Below, in pieces: positions 15,693 through 24,532 of a stretch of 64,000 nt of DNA. Under the pieces are notes generated by a model that saw only the letters and a list, made by a program, of their open reading frames with translations, had not been told where the DNA came from and did not search any database. Location of the stretch: NCBI RefSeq assembly GCF_900243745.1, contig NZ_LT984798.1, positions 2,998,001 through 3,062,000 on the forward strand, given 5' to 3'. Position 1 is the stretch's first letter; each line of letters begins with the position of its first letter. Source of the DNA: Desulfovibrio sp. G11. Lineage in GTDB: Bacteria > Desulfobacterota > Desulfovibrionia > Desulfovibrionales > Desulfovibrionaceae. Both the position numbers and the translations under genes were made by a program.

Positions 15693-15993
15693 AGACGAAT
15701 TCCCTTTGCTGGTTGAAACCTGGGCGGATCTATGCGGCGACATTAGCGACGAAAACTTTACTGCGGCGTGCAGGCTCCACCTCGCTCGGTCAAAGTTCTT
15801 TCCGTGCCCTGCGGAAATCATCACCGCAGCCGAAGAGTGCCGTCCTGTGTGTCCGGCCATCCCTCTTCCTGCGCCGCCAGAGCGGAAGACAGAAGGTATT
15901 GGCTATATATACCGCGACGCTTTTCGCGGGGACGTAGACGCCAGGTCATTTGTAGAGCAGTTGCGCAGAGAATCCGAGAGGTACACGCAGTGA
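15619..15993 (+). CDS. Possible helicase-loader-like protein (G39P type)
   Basis: A 124-residue protein starting MATRQRISAELGRMAIAYRQ. The N-terminal 75 residues (LVETWADLCGDISDENFTAA, ARSKFFPCPAEIITAAEE) follow the all-helical pattern of SPP1 G39P-like helicase loaders, ending with the typical FxPxPxEI. It overlaps the end of the initiator gene by 74 bp in another frame, and its TGA overlaps the GTG of rusA. Inference from pattern and position. Confidence 0.6.
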   Translation: MATRQRISAELGRMAIAYRQPMDGKDEFPLLVETWADLCGDISDENFTAACRLHLARSKFFPCPAEIITAAEECRPVCPAIPLPAPPERKTEGIGYIYRDAFRGDVDARSFVEQLRRESERYTQ

Positions 15994-16469
15994 AAATCGT
16001 AATTCCGATCAAGCCTACGGCTCAAATGAGGACAGAAGTAGGCGTAATCAAATTTCGTGATGGTTCAACTCGCGGCAATGCGCACAAGAAAAAACAGCAG
16101 GTTAGCAACGAAAATACAATCAAGGCATTTTTGGCGCAGTACAAGCCAGCAAAGCCGCTTTCAGGCGCTTTACTGCTCGGCCTGCGTGTGTATCTACCGC
16201 TGCTGAAGAATAAGCCGAAGTGGTTCACTGGCACGGCGAAGGAGTTTCGCGCCCTGGCGCTGAAGGGTGTTGTCCGACCTATTTCAAAGCCAGACATGGA
16301 TAACCTGACGAAACAAATCAAAGACTGCATGACGCAGTGCGAAATCTGGACTGACGACTCACGTGTTGTCGGATATCTGCCCCACTTTGGCAAATACTAC
16401 TCAGAAGAACCCCGATGGGAAATTGAAGTAGTACCGTTTCACCCTGAGTTGTACCAGGAAGTGAGATAG
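15990..16469 (+). CDS. rusA: RusA-family Holliday junction resolvase
   Basis: A 159-residue endonuclease that cleaves four-way junctions during phage recombination and replication. Visible RusA signature: VRPISKPDMDNLTKQIKDC and WTDDSRVVGY, supplying the catalytic Asp residues and Lys. GTG start at 15990 overlaps the TGA of the upstream gene (GTGA), and the protein then begins MKIVIPIKPTAQ as family members do; no ATG fits. Confidence 0.88.
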   Translation: MKIVIPIKPTAQMRTEVGVIKFRDGSTRGNAHKKKQQVSNENTIKAFLAQYKPAKPLSGALLLGLRVYLPLLKNKPKWFTGTAKEFRALALKGVVRPISKPDMDNLTKQIKDCMTQCEIWTDDSRVVGYLPHFGKYYSEEPRWEIEVVPFHPELYQEVR

Positions 16470-16471
16470 CC

Positions 16472-16681
16472 ATGTTTGATTACGCATATCCCGACATGGT
16501 TGTGGTCGAGGCAGAGCCGCGGCAGCCAAGAAGGCTCGTCGGCGTTGGTGTTGGTTTTGAGCGGACCCGCCGCATTACCGGCTACCTCGTTGGTGACCTG
16601 GACAGATTCAACAATGCGAAGCGGGCAGAGGAACGGGACAGGGCAAAGCATGGGTTGGGAGGGACGTGTGGGCAAAGATAA
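16472..16681 (+). CDS. Small hypothetical phage protein
   Basis: A 69-residue basic protein beginning 2 bp after rusA, with GGAAGTGAG upstream of the ATG. Beta-strand then basic helix (RFNNAKRAEERDRAK). Not recognised. Its 3' end overlaps the next gene. Confidence 0.5.
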   Translation: MFDYAYPDMVVVEAEPRQPRRLVGVGVGFERTRRITGYLVGDLDRFNNAKRAEERDRAKHGLGGTCGQR

Positions 16682-16877
16682 GCTTGAGGGATGGGCGCAG
16701 ATCGAGTGCTACCTGGGCATATCACGCAACACAATCTTGGCGCGCGGGTATCCCATTCGGAAGGACGGTGGAGTGTTTGCGTACAAGCCAGAACTCGACA
16801 AACACGGAAAAAGCAAGCCCATAAAAAAGCCTTCTGACAATCTTTCACAATCTTTGACGGTTTTTGACAATCTTTGA
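16668..16877 (+). CDS. Winged-helix DNA-binding protein
   Basis: About 69 residues from GTG 16668 (GGGAGGGAC upstream) or a few codons longer from ATG 16650. The segment LEGWAQIECYLGISRNTILA, then GYPIRKDGGVFAYKPELDKH, is the excisionase/MerR-like wHTH in which a helix-turn-helix is followed by a GGRVFA-type wing. It could be a late regulator or a terminase-associated DNA-binding protein; position before the lysis genes does not decide. Confidence 0.55.
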   Translation: MGKDKLEGWAQIECYLGISRNTILARGYPIRKDGGVFAYKPELDKHGKSKPIKKPSDNLSQSLTVFDNL

Positions 16878-16933
16878 CATAGGGTATTGCTTGGCTTTCG
16901 CGTTACGCTTCTGCCCAAACAGGAGCGTATGCC

Positions 16934-17518
16934 GTGCCCAACAATTTCAGCATTGCACACAAATTTACTGCCAAGTGGGAGGGCGGGGAGTCCGACCATC
17001 CCGACGACGGCGGTGGGCTGACCAAGTACGGCGTCAGTCTCAAATTTCTCGGCGGCCTGTCTGGCACGCAATCAAACCGCGACGTACTGGAGCGTATGGG
17101 CATCAGACTGCCTATCACACGCCAGGTCATTTACGATCTGACCAGGAATCAGGCCGCGTCGCTGTTCCGTTGGCAGTTCTGGGACAAGCTCAGGCTCAGT
17201 CTCATTCCTCTGCGCCCTGCCGTGGTGCTCTATGACGCCGCAGTCAACAGCGGCCCCGCCCAATCCGTCAAGCTCGCCCAGCGCGGCTACAACCGCTGTG
17301 TAGCCTACGGCCAGCCTTTGGTTGTGGACGGCATCATGGGACCGGCCACCCGCGCCGCCATGCAGCTTGCTGACACGGACAAGGCCCTTACGGCCATGCT
17401 CGACGCGCGCGAGGCGTTCTTCCAGACCATCGTTGCCAATAACCCCAGCCAGCAGGTTTTTTTGCGCGGCTGGATCAACCGCGTGGACGATCTGCGGCGC
17501 TACGTGCGGGGGCTGTGA
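16934..17518 (+). CDS. Endolysin, GH108-type N-acetylmuramidase
   Basis: A 194-residue muramidase. The N-terminus FTAKWEGGESDHPDDGGGLT holds the EGG motif with the catalytic Glu (about residue 17) followed by TKYGVS, diagnostic of glycoside hydrolase family 108. VLYDAAVNSGPAQSVKLAQR is the second family motif, and a peptidoglycan-binding-like end (PLVVDGIMGPATRAAM) follows. It hydrolyses the cell wall for lysis. GTG start 16934 with AGGAGCG 6 nt upstream. No signal peptide, so it needs the holin encoded next. Confidence 0.9.
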   Translation: MPNNFSIAHKFTAKWEGGESDHPDDGGGLTKYGVSLKFLGGLSGTQSNRDVLERMGIRLPITRQVIYDLTRNQAASLFRWQFWDKLRLSLIPLRPAVVLYDAAVNSGPAQSVKLAQRGYNRCVAYGQPLVVDGIMGPATRAAMQLADTDKALTAMLDAREAFFQTIVANNPSQQVFLRGWINRVDDLRRYVRGL

Positions 17519-17811
17519 TGTTTGGATTTCTTGGAAACATTTTTGGCAAGGTACTGGACAAGGTTTCTCCCGACCGCGCGGCAACTCGCGAAGCCCAGAG
17601 TCGCATCAATGAAGCCGAAGTTGCTGGCGCACCGGCCAGCCGCTTGCGCTTGTGGCGTTCGGCATTGGGATGGGTGCTCGGCGCGCTGTTTTGTTGGGAG
17701 GTTGTGGGGCGGCCAATAGTCGTGACGTACTGGCCGGACACAACACTCCCGCCGTCGATGCTCAAAGAGATATCTACAATCCTGCTCGGCATGTTGGGCC
17801 TGGGGTTTTGA
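17518..17811 (+). CDS. Holin (3-TM type)
   Basis: A 97-residue protein starting MFGFLGNIFGKVLDKVSPDR, overlapping the endolysin stop (TGATG). After an amphipathic N-terminus and a charged helix it has hydrophobic segments SALGWVLGALFCWEVVG and ISTILLGMLGLGF, as in the Holin_3TM family. It probably forms the membrane hole that releases the endolysin. Confidence 0.72.
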   Translation: MFGFLGNIFGKVLDKVSPDRAATREAQSRINEAEVAGAPASRLRLWRSALGWVLGALFCWEVVGRPIVVTYWPDTTLPPSMLKEISTILLGMLGLGF

Positions 17812-17814
17812 CTC

Positions 17815-18012
17815 ATGACCGTGGAGATTTGGGACGTTTTGCAAGTGCTTACGCCAGCAGCTGTGGCCTTGGTTGGTTGGGGCGTCCGCCTCATATGGAG
17901 TGAGATCAAGAGCCAGAGGGCCGAGTTGCGCGAGTACGTGCGCCAGGAGACGTGCAAGGCACACCGTGCGGATTTGCAGCGGCAAATTGCAGATCTGCGA
18001 AAGGATGTGTGA
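17815..18012 (+). CDS. Small membrane-anchored coiled-coil protein (spanin-like candidate)
   Basis: A 65-residue protein: one transmembrane helix (LTPAAVALVGWGVRLIW) then a charged coiled coil (SEIKSQRAELREYVRQETCK). This layout and the place after endolysin and holin suggest an inner-membrane spanin or a lysis accessory; no overlapping o-spanin lipobox frame was seen, so this is tentative. Confidence 0.55.
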   Translation: MTVEIWDVLQVLTPAAVALVGWGVRLIWSEIKSQRAELREYVRQETCKAHRADLQRQIADLRKDV

Positions 18013-18335
18013 TGGCAGCGCGGAAGGGCAGCGAAAACCTCAACCCGCCCATTCGAAGCGCGGAGGAAGCGCGGAAGAAAGGGAAAAAAGGCGGCATTGC
18101 GTCCGGCGTTGCTCGGCGCAAAAAGAAGACCATGCGCGAGTTGCTTGAAATCGCAATGGAGCTTCCCAGCGGAGACAAGACCACCGCCGAAGCCATCACT
18201 GCGGCACTGCTTGATAAAGCGCTCAGTGGTGACGTGAAGGCATATGAAGTGGTGCGCGACACGTTGGGTGAAAACCCCAAGATCAAGATGGATAATCAGG
18301 TTTCAGGCGGAATTGAAATCAAATGGCAGGAATAA
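18012..18335 (+). CDS. Terminase small subunit-like protein
   Basis: A 107-residue basic protein, ATG 18012 overlapping the preceding TGA. The N-terminus is rich in Lys/Arg/Gly (EEARKKGKKGGIASGVARRK), then helices (TTAEAITAALLDKALSGDVK), as in small terminase or DNA-packaging Nu1-like proteins. It overlaps the large subunit gene by 13 bp, which supports the call. Confidence 0.7.
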   Translation: MAARKGSENLNPPIRSAEEARKKGKKGGIASGVARRKKKTMRELLEIAMELPSGDKTTAEAITAALLDKALSGDVKAYEVVRDTLGENPKIKMDNQVSGGIEIKWQE

Positions 18336-19609
18336 AGGTCACGATTCCTTACACGCCGCGCCCGCTTCAGCGGCGGTTTCACGACGAGCGCACGCGCTTC
18401 TGCGTGCTGCTCTGCCATCGCCGCTTCGGAAAGACTGTGGCTGCCATCAATGATCTGGTGCGTCAGGCATTGCGTACAGACCGTAATGATTGGCGATCAG
18501 CTTATGCTGCGCCATTTTTCAGCCAGGCTAAATCCGTTGCCTGGGACTATCTCAAGCAGTTCACCCGCCCAATACCTGATGTGCGGTTTAACGAGTCGGA
18601 ATTGCGCTGCGACCTGCCAAACGGTGCGCGCATCAGGCTTTTTGGCACAGACAATGCCAATGCTCTGCGTGGCATGTATCTGGATGATCTGGTTCTGGAT
18701 GAGCCTGCCGACATGAACCGCGTAGTGTGGACGCAGGTATTGCGGCCAATGCTGGCAGACCGCCAAGGGCGCGCTCTTTTTTGCGGCACGCCCCAGGGTA
18801 TGGAAAACCTGCTTTATGATGTCTGGCAGCAGGCAGGAGAAGACGAAACCGGCCTGTGGTCGCGTTTCCGCTTTCCTGCTTCCGAGACGGGGTACTTGCC
18901 CCAGGCGGAGCTTGATGCGGCCCGCCGGGGAATGGAAGAAGCCGAATACCTGCAAGAGTTTGAATGCTCGTTCTCGGCGGCAATCAAGGGGGCGTACTAC
19001 GCCGCCCTGCTTGATGAGGCCGAATCCGCAGGCCGTATCCGTGATATTCTGATTGACTCCGAAATGCCCGTAAACACGGCTTGGGACTTGGGCATGGATG
19101 ATTCAACTGCCATCTGGTTTTTTCAGGTGGAGCCGGGTGGAGACTGGCGCGTTGTGGATTACTACGAGGCTTCAGGCGAGGCGCTGGCTCACTATGCCAA
19201 GGTTTTGCAGGACAAAGGATATCTCTACGGCGTCCACATCGCCCCCCACGATATCCGCGTGCGTGAACTCGGTACGGGCAAGAGCCGATGGGAGACAGCG
19301 CGCGAACTCGGAATCAATTTTGTCATCGCCCCATCTTTGCCTGTTTCAGACGGTATTGACGCTGTGCGCCGCAAGCTCCCCCGTTGCTGGTTCGACAAAA
19401 AGCGTTGCAGTGCCGGCCTTAAAGCCTTGCGCAGCTACCGCCGTGAGTGGCGGCAGGAGTTCAACGTCTATGCCTCTCGTCCCCGCCACGACTGGACAAG
19501 CCACGGTGCGGATTCGTTCCGCTATGCAGCCACTGGCTTCCGCCCGCCGCATGATTTGGGCAACGCTCCCCGCAAGGCCCGCACTTCTTACGACCTGTGG
19601 AGCCAGTAG
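18323..19609 (+). CDS. terL: Terminase large subunit
   Basis: A 428-residue packaging motor and nuclease. Walker A CHRRFGKT (about residues 31-38), Walker B YLDDLVLDEPAD (about 132-143), coupling motif LFCGTPQG, and the RNase H-like nuclease domain with AWDLGMDDSTAIW (about 253) and the final Asp in SHGADSFRY. It cuts concatemers and pumps DNA into the prohead at the portal, whose gene follows. Confidence 0.95.
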   Translation: MAGIKVTIPYTPRPLQRRFHDERTRFCVLLCHRRFGKTVAAINDLVRQALRTDRNDWRSAYAAPFFSQAKSVAWDYLKQFTRPIPDVRFNESELRCDLPNGARIRLFGTDNANALRGMYLDDLVLDEPADMNRVVWTQVLRPMLADRQGRALFCGTPQGMENLLYDVWQQAGEDETGLWSRFRFPASETGYLPQAELDAARRGMEEAEYLQEFECSFSAAIKGAYYAALLDEAESAGRIRDILIDSEMPVNTAWDLGMDDSTAIWFFQVEPGGDWRVVDYYEASGEALAHYAKVLQDKGYLYGVHIAPHDIRVRELGTGKSRWETARELGINFVIAPSLPVSDGIDAVRRKLPRCWFDKKRCSAGLKALRSYRREWRQEFNVYASRPRHDWTSHGADSFRYAATGFRPPHDLGNAPRKARTSYDLWSQ

Positions 19610-19611
19610 CC

Positions 19612-20124
19612 ATGCGCGCCTTCACGTACACCGAAGCCACCACGCCAGAAGCCAAGGCCATTCCGTTTCGTAAAGCCGACGCCGAAGGGCTGTTGCCGTG
19701 GGCTATGAGCGGTTTTACTGCACCGACACTTGAAACGTGGCTTCGCGTCACGGCTCACGGCGTACTGCTGTGCTGCACCGATGCGGCCACGGGCGATCTG
19801 CTGGGCTGTGGGCATTTCACAACATTCCAGGGCAGCGTGTGGCGCTTCGACTTTACAGCCTTTCACGCCGGATTCCATTGCGCCGCACGGCAGGCCCAGG
19901 GCGGCTTTGACTACATGTTCACGCAACACGATGCCAGCGCCATTGTCGGCATCACACCCGTGCAGTTTCGGCACGCCTGGCAACTGGCCGAGGCTTGCGG
20001 CTTTGAGATTGTAACAAGGCTGCCCGGCGCATGCTGGCTGGCCCGAAAACAGCGTTTTGTTGATGGCGTCATGGTCATGTGTACGCCGCAAAGCCTGCGC
20101 CTCGCGCAGATGAAAGGAGAATAA
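19612..20124 (+). CDS. GNAT-like phage protein
   Basis: A 170-residue protein, ATG 19612, 2 bp after terL. It looks like a GNAT fold: AHGVLLCCTDAATGDLLGCG beta strands, then IVGITPVQFRHAWQLAEACG, in which asparagine-like acceptor positions and a late helix match the acetyltransferase C-terminus. The conserved Q/RxxGxG/A acetyl-CoA loop is not clear, so activity is unsure. A second GNAT-like gene lies at 30054. Confidence 0.55.
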   Translation: MRAFTYTEATTPEAKAIPFRKADAEGLLPWAMSGFTAPTLETWLRVTAHGVLLCCTDAATGDLLGCGHFTTFQGSVWRFDFTAFHAGFHCAARQAQGGFDYMFTQHDASAIVGITPVQFRHAWQLAEACGFEIVTRLPGACWLARKQRFVDGVMVMCTPQSLRLAQMKGE

Positions 20125-20126
20125 TT

Positions 20127-20333
20127 ATGTCATTTGGAGGAGGCGGAAGCCCCAGCATGCCTGAGATTAAGGAAACCCCGAAAGCCGAAGTGACCAAGCC
20201 TGTCACCGAGGCCGCAACAGCAGCGCGTGACGCGCAGAAGCGCAAGGCGACCAAGGCGGCAGGCTTGCAATCGACCATCCTGACCGGCACAGCCGCGAAC
20301 AACAGCGGCGGTAAAACCCTGCTGGGGCAGTAG
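20127..20333 (+). CDS. Small podovirus structural accessory protein
   Basis: A 68-residue Gly/Pro/Lys-rich protein (MSFGGGGSPSMPEIKETP, then QSTILTGTAANNSGGKTLLG). The STILTG...KTLLG end recurs in small proteins encoded just before the portal in T7-like and BPP-1-like phages. Probably a minor virion or tail-assembly factor; role not known. Confidence 0.6.
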   Translation: MSFGGGGSPSMPEIKETPKAEVTKPVTEAATAARDAQKRKATKAAGLQSTILTGTAANNSGGKTLLGQ

Positions 20334-20343
20334 GAGCGGCATC

Positions 20344-22047
20344 ATGGCCGTGGACATTAATAAGCTTAATCAGCGGTATCAGGCGTTACGCAACGAGCGC
20401 AGCCCGTGGGATGCCGCGTGGCGTGACCTTGCCGAACATTTTTTGCCCACCAAATTCAGGGCGGACAGTGATTCAAGCACCCGCAAGCCTGAAGTGCTCA
20501 ACAAGAAGATTGTGGACACCACCGGCATTCTGGACATGCGTACCCTGGCCGCCGGCATGCAGGGTGGCATGACTTCGCCCGTGCGCCCGTGGTTCCGGCT
20601 GACGCTTGAAGACGAGAGCGACCACACGGGCGAGATCGGCGCATGGCTTGACGACGTGACCAAGCGTATGCAGGCCCTCCTGCATCGCAGTAATTTCTAC
20701 AATGCGACTCACAGCCTGTATGCCGACCTTGGTACATTCGGGCCGGGGCTGCTTATAGAAACTGCGGACTGGGACGGCTTGCACTTTAAACTCATACCCG
20801 CTGGTGAGTATGTGCTGGACGTGAATGACAAGGGTACGGTGGACACGTTCATGTACCGCCTGCGCATGTCGGCCCGGCAGATCATACAGCAGTTCGGCGA
20901 GAACAAAGCCCCTGAAGCCGTGAAAACGGCGGCCAGTTCCCCGGCAGCCGTGACGCAGTTCTTTGATGTGGTTCACGCCGTATTCCCGCGTACAGACAGG
21001 ATATACGGCAGGCTGGACGCGGCAAACATGCCCTATGCCTCGGTCTACTGGCTAAGCTTTGGCGAGAACGGCGGCGGCAAGCCCTGCATACTGCGGGAGT
21101 CCGGCTTCAAGGATTTTCCCGCATTTGCGCCCCGCTGGGACGTGACCGGCAATGACAAGTACGGCCGCAGCCCGGCCATGGATGTGCTTTCCGACTGCCG
21201 CATGTTGCAGCAAATGGGCATCACCACGCTCAAAGCCATGCACAAGGCCGTTGACCCGCCTGTGGGCGTACCCGTGGGGCTGCGCTCCGAAGGCGTCGAC
21301 CTGACCCCCGGCGGGTTGAATTATCTCGATTTCACCAGCAACACCAATGGTGAAATCAAACCTATCCAGCAAATACAGGCGCAGATTATCGAGGCGGCAG
21401 AACTGAAAATTCAGGCTGTACAGCAAAAAATTCACGACGGCCTGTACGCCGACCTGTTCAAAATGCTCATGCTCAATGACCGCCGCAACATCACGGCAAC
21501 AGAAATTGACGCCCGTGAGCGCGAAAAGCTCAGCATGCTCGGGCCGGTGGTGGAGCGGTTGGACAAGGAACTGCACTCCCCGCTGATTCTGCGCACGTTC
21601 AGTCTCATGGAGCAATTTGACGCGCTGCCGCCCGTGCCTCCCAGCATGCAGGGCGCGCCCCTGCGTGTGGAATTCACTTCGGTTCTGGCCCAGGCGCAGC
21701 GCATGGCCAACACTAGCCCCATTGATCAGACCGTGGCTTTTGTGGCCAACGTGGCCCCGGTACGGCCGGAGGTCACAGATATTATTGACGTTGAGTACAC
21801 CGTCCGGGCGTACGCCGACGCCTTGGGCGCTCCGGCAGCCATGCTGCGCTCTGAACAGGATGTGCAGCAGATCAGGCAGGCGCGGGCCGAGGCACAGGCC
21901 CAGGCAGAGCAGCAGGCGCAGGCACAACTGGCAATTGAGCAGGCATCCCAACTTTCCGGAGCCGCCAAAAATCTTGGACAAACACCGCTGGGTGCGGATG
22001 GGCAGACTGCCATTGATGCGATCGTTGGCGGATTGGGAGGCATGTAG
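20344..22047 (+). CDS. Portal protein (head-tail connector, T7-like)
   Basis: A 567-residue connector of the podovirus head-tail-connector family: INKLNQRYQALRNERSPWDA, LAEHFLPTKFR, MQGGMTSPVRPWFRLTLED, YGRSPAMDVLSDCRMLQQMG are typical. The C-terminus is a Gln/Ala-rich helix (AEAQAQAEQQAQAQLAIEQA). It forms the dodecameric ring at the capsid vertex. Its TAG overlaps the GTG of the next gene by 1 bp. Confidence 0.93.
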   Translation: MAVDINKLNQRYQALRNERSPWDAAWRDLAEHFLPTKFRADSDSSTRKPEVLNKKIVDTTGILDMRTLAAGMQGGMTSPVRPWFRLTLEDESDHTGEIGAWLDDVTKRMQALLHRSNFYNATHSLYADLGTFGPGLLIETADWDGLHFKLIPAGEYVLDVNDKGTVDTFMYRLRMSARQIIQQFGENKAPEAVKTAASSPAAVTQFFDVVHAVFPRTDRIYGRLDAANMPYASVYWLSFGENGGGKPCILRESGFKDFPAFAPRWDVTGNDKYGRSPAMDVLSDCRMLQQMGITTLKAMHKAVDPPVGVPVGLRSEGVDLTPGGLNYLDFTSNTNGEIKPIQQIQAQIIEAAELKIQAVQQKIHDGLYADLFKMLMLNDRRNITATEIDAREREKLSMLGPVVERLDKELHSPLILRTFSLMEQFDALPPVPPSMQGAPLRVEFTSVLAQAQRMANTSPIDQTVAFVANVAPVRPEVTDIIDVEYTVRAYADALGAPAAMLRSEQDVQQIRQARAEAQAQAEQQAQAQLAIEQASQLSGAAKNLGQTPLGADGQTAIDAIVGGLGGM

Positions 22048-22343
22048 TGGATTTTTATGAAGATGCCGAACACAAAGCCCAGCGCCAGCGCGAAGCAGCA
22101 TTGGAGGCAGAACGGTGCTTTTGTAATGCAATCATCAGCATTGCGTCCACGCCTGACGGCCTGCTGTTTCTGCGCTGGATTATCGACAAAACTCAGATTC
22201 TCACGGCCTATTCCTCGCCCCCAGACCACGCGCACGCTGCATACAATGAAGGGAAGCGCCATATCGGCGCACAACTCATAGCCTTGGCCAAGAAGGCCGG
22301 GGTACTCCCCGAAATACTGAAGGAGGACACCAATGGATACTGA
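22047..22343 (+). CDS. Bbp19-like phage protein
   Basis: A 98-residue protein with GTG start overlapping the portal stop. The motif IASTPDGLLFLRWIID plus a helical C-terminus (EGKRHIGAQLIALAKKAG) matches the small Bbp19-like family encoded between portal and scaffold in BPP-1-like phages. Function unknown. Confidence 0.7.
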   Translation: MDFYEDAEHKAQRQREAALEAERCFCNAIISIASTPDGLLFLRWIIDKTQILTAYSSPPDHAHAAYNEGKRHIGAQLIALAKKAGVLPEILKEDTNGY

Positions 22344-22965
22344 AATCACCAATGGCGCTGAAGGCGCGGAAGCCGCTGCCGGAACCCTGCTTACTGACCA
22401 GCCCGGCAATCAGGGCAACAACGACACGAGTGGCGACGGCGGCAAGTCCAATGCTGACGTCAGCGGCAATGACGAAGCCGACAAGGGCAAAGACGGCGCT
22501 GACGCAGTAAAGCCCAACGAGCCGGAACCGTTCGAACTGATCGCGCCGGATGGCTACCCCATCAATGACGCTGGCCTGAAAGGGCTGAATGACCTGTGCA
22601 GGTCCGCCAAGCTCACCAAGGAGCAGGGCGAGGCCGTCATGCAGTACATGGCGGGCAACTATTCCACCTGGCAGGAACAGCAGCAGGCTCAGGGCACGGC
22701 GTGGATTGAAGAATTCAAGGCAGACAAGGACTTTGGCGGCGACAAGTTTGATGCCTCATTGGCCGACGCAAAGAAAGCCCTGGCCACTTTTGACGAAAGC
22801 GGCACGGTCAGCAAGATGCTGGCTGAAACCGGATACGGCAACAATCCGGAAGTGCTGAAAATCTTCGCCCGAGTGGGCAAGGCCCTTGGTGAAGACAAGC
22901 TGCCCGGCATGAGCGGCGGCGCTGCGGATAAGCCGCTTGAAGATCGTTTTTATCCCAACATGTAA
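22333..22965 (+). CDS. Capsid scaffolding protein
   Basis: A 210-residue acidic protein. The first 60 residues are low complexity (Gly, Asp, Asn); the rest is helical (GLKGLNDLCRSAKLTKEQGE, AQGTAWIEEFKADKDFGGDK) with the pattern of podovirus scaffolds. It guides major capsid assembly and is then lost. Start overlaps the upstream gene by 11 bp. Confidence 0.75.
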   Translation: MDTEITNGAEGAEAAAGTLLTDQPGNQGNNDTSGDGGKSNADVSGNDEADKGKDGADAVKPNEPEPFELIAPDGYPINDAGLKGLNDLCRSAKLTKEQGEAVMQYMAGNYSTWQEQQQAQGTAWIEEFKADKDFGGDKFDASLADAKKALATFDESGTVSKMLAETGYGNNPEVLKIFARVGKALGEDKLPGMSGGAADKPLEDRFYPNM

Positions 22966-22992
22966 CCAATTGCAGCATCAGGAGAATGCACC

Positions 22993-24003
22993 ATGAGCTA
23001 CAACAAAGGCATTGTCGCCACCCTCGCTGAGCTTGAAGACTTCTACAAGGGCCAGAAGGCTGGCGACATCATCGAACTGATGAACCAGACCAACGACATC
23101 ATCACGGATATTCCGTTCATGGAGTCCAACCACTCGGACGGGCACCTCACCCGAATCCGCACGGGTCTGCCCGAAGTCTATTGGCGCAGGCTCTACCAGG
23201 GCACGCCGCCTTCCAAAGCGCAGTTCAGCCAGGTCAAAGAAATCTGCGGCATGCTTGAAGCCCTTATGGAACTGGACGTTGCCGAAGTGGCGCTTTACGG
23301 CGACCGCGCCAAAACCTTCCGACTCTCCGAAGGCAAGGCCTTTGCCGAAGCCATGCGCCAAAAGGTGGCCCGCACCCTCTTCTATGGTGATAGCAACGTG
23401 AACCCTGATGAGTTCAACGGCTTGGCCATGCGCTACCCCTCTAAAACCAGCCCCAACGTCATTGACGCAGGTGGCACTGGCAGCAAGTGCACGTCTATGT
23501 ATCTGACCTGCTGGGGTGCCAACACTGCACACGGTCTTTACCCCAAGGGCAGTACGGGTGGTCTTTCCAACGAAGACCTCGGCAAATACATGACGCAAGA
23601 CTCTGATGGCAAAAAGTTCCAGGTGGTGGGCGACATGTATAACTGGAAATGCGGCCTCACCGTGCGCGACTGGCGCGCCGTGGTGCGCATTGCCAACATC
23701 CCCACCGATAAGCTCACCCTGACCAAGGGGGAAACCGGCTTTGTGGACCTGCACCGCCTTTCCATCATGGCCAAGAACAAAATGCCGGAAAACATGCGCA
23801 ACCAGGCCATCTGGTACTGCAACGCCGATGTTCTTACTGCCCTTGAGCTTCAGGCGACTGATGCTGGCAACGTCACTCTTGCGTATCGCACGGAAGATTC
23901 CCCCAAGGGAGGCCCCTTGTTCAAGTCCACGCAGATCACCAACCTGCACGGCCGTCCTATCCGGCAGTGCGACGTGATCTCTTCCACCGAAAAGGCCATC
24001 TAA
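22993..24003 (+). CDS. Major capsid protein (Bbp17-like)
   Basis: A 336-residue protein with the pattern of the BPP-1 Bbp17/HK97-fold major head family (TLAELEDFYKGQKAGDIIEL, QTNDIITDIPFMESNHSDGH, GLTVRDWRAVVRIAN). AGGAG lies upstream of ATG 22993. Its codon use is strongly biased, as usual for an abundant virion protein. A 518-codon frame on the other strand is a shadow. Confidence 0.9.
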   Translation: MSYNKGIVATLAELEDFYKGQKAGDIIELMNQTNDIITDIPFMESNHSDGHLTRIRTGLPEVYWRRLYQGTPPSKAQFSQVKEICGMLEALMELDVAEVALYGDRAKTFRLSEGKAFAEAMRQKVARTLFYGDSNVNPDEFNGLAMRYPSKTSPNVIDAGGTGSKCTSMYLTCWGANTAHGLYPKGSTGGLSNEDLGKYMTQDSDGKKFQVVGDMYNWKCGLTVRDWRAVVRIANIPTDKLTLTKGETGFVDLHRLSIMAKNKMPENMRNQAIWYCNADVLTALELQATDAGNVTLAYRTEDSPKGGPLFKSTQITNLHGRPIRQCDVISSTEKAI

Positions 24004-24036
24004 CCCCCCGCGCGGGCAGATATAAGGAAAACAGTC

Positions 24037-24474
24037 ATGCTTCTTGATTCCAATCTCATTCTTATGGACAGCACCCCCGTTCTGGGCGCGGCGGTCACTG
24101 GTCCCGCCGTGGCGCTCACGTCGTTTCTCATTCCTGGCCGGGCCGAACCCATTCCCATTTGCGCCAAGGTGGCGGGCGAGGATTTTGCGGGCGGCACGTC
24201 CATCACATTCAAACTCACGCAGTCCGACACTGAAGCCGGAACCTATACCGACGTTCCCGGCTCCACAGTCACCGTGGCTCTGGACGACCTCACGGTGGGC
24301 AAAGCCATCGGCTGGCGCTTCCTGCCCCGTGGGGCAAGCAAGCCCTGGCTCAAAATGGTTGTCACCCCCTCCGGCACGTTCACCGCTGGCAAAATCTTCG
24401 GTGCCATCGTGCGCGAAGACGACCTGCCCTATGAGGCTGGCATGTATATCGACAAGGGCGTGGTGCAGGGCTAG
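24037..24474 (+). CDS. Bbp16-family capsid cement protein
   Basis: A 145-residue beta-rich protein (MLLDSNLILMDSTPVLGAAV; SITFKLTQSDTEAGTYTDVP) matching the Bbp16 family that decorates capsids and directly follows the major capsid gene in BPP-1-like phages. Confidence 0.8.
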   Translation: MLLDSNLILMDSTPVLGAAVTGPAVALTSFLIPGRAEPIPICAKVAGEDFAGGTSITFKLTQSDTEAGTYTDVPGSTVTVALDDLTVGKAIGWRFLPRGASKPWLKMVVTPSGTFTAGKIFGAIVREDDLPYEAGMYIDKGVVQG

Positions 24475-24490
24475 CCCCGGCAGCGACCAA

Positions 24491-24515
24491 CGGGAGGGGC
24501 TTTCGGTCCCTCCCG
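24491..24515 (+). terminator. Hairpin between head and tail genes
   Basis: cgggaggg/ccctcccg stem (8 bp) with a 9-nt loop. There is no T-run on either side, so it may be a processing or attenuation hairpin that sets capsid versus tail expression rather than a full terminator. Confidence 0.5.
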
Positions 24516-24532
24516 ACAACAGGAGAACCAGC

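Noticed and set aside
21052..22131. 359-codon minus-strand frame opposite the portal gene
   Set aside because: Shadow frame; portal protein is clear on the plus strand.
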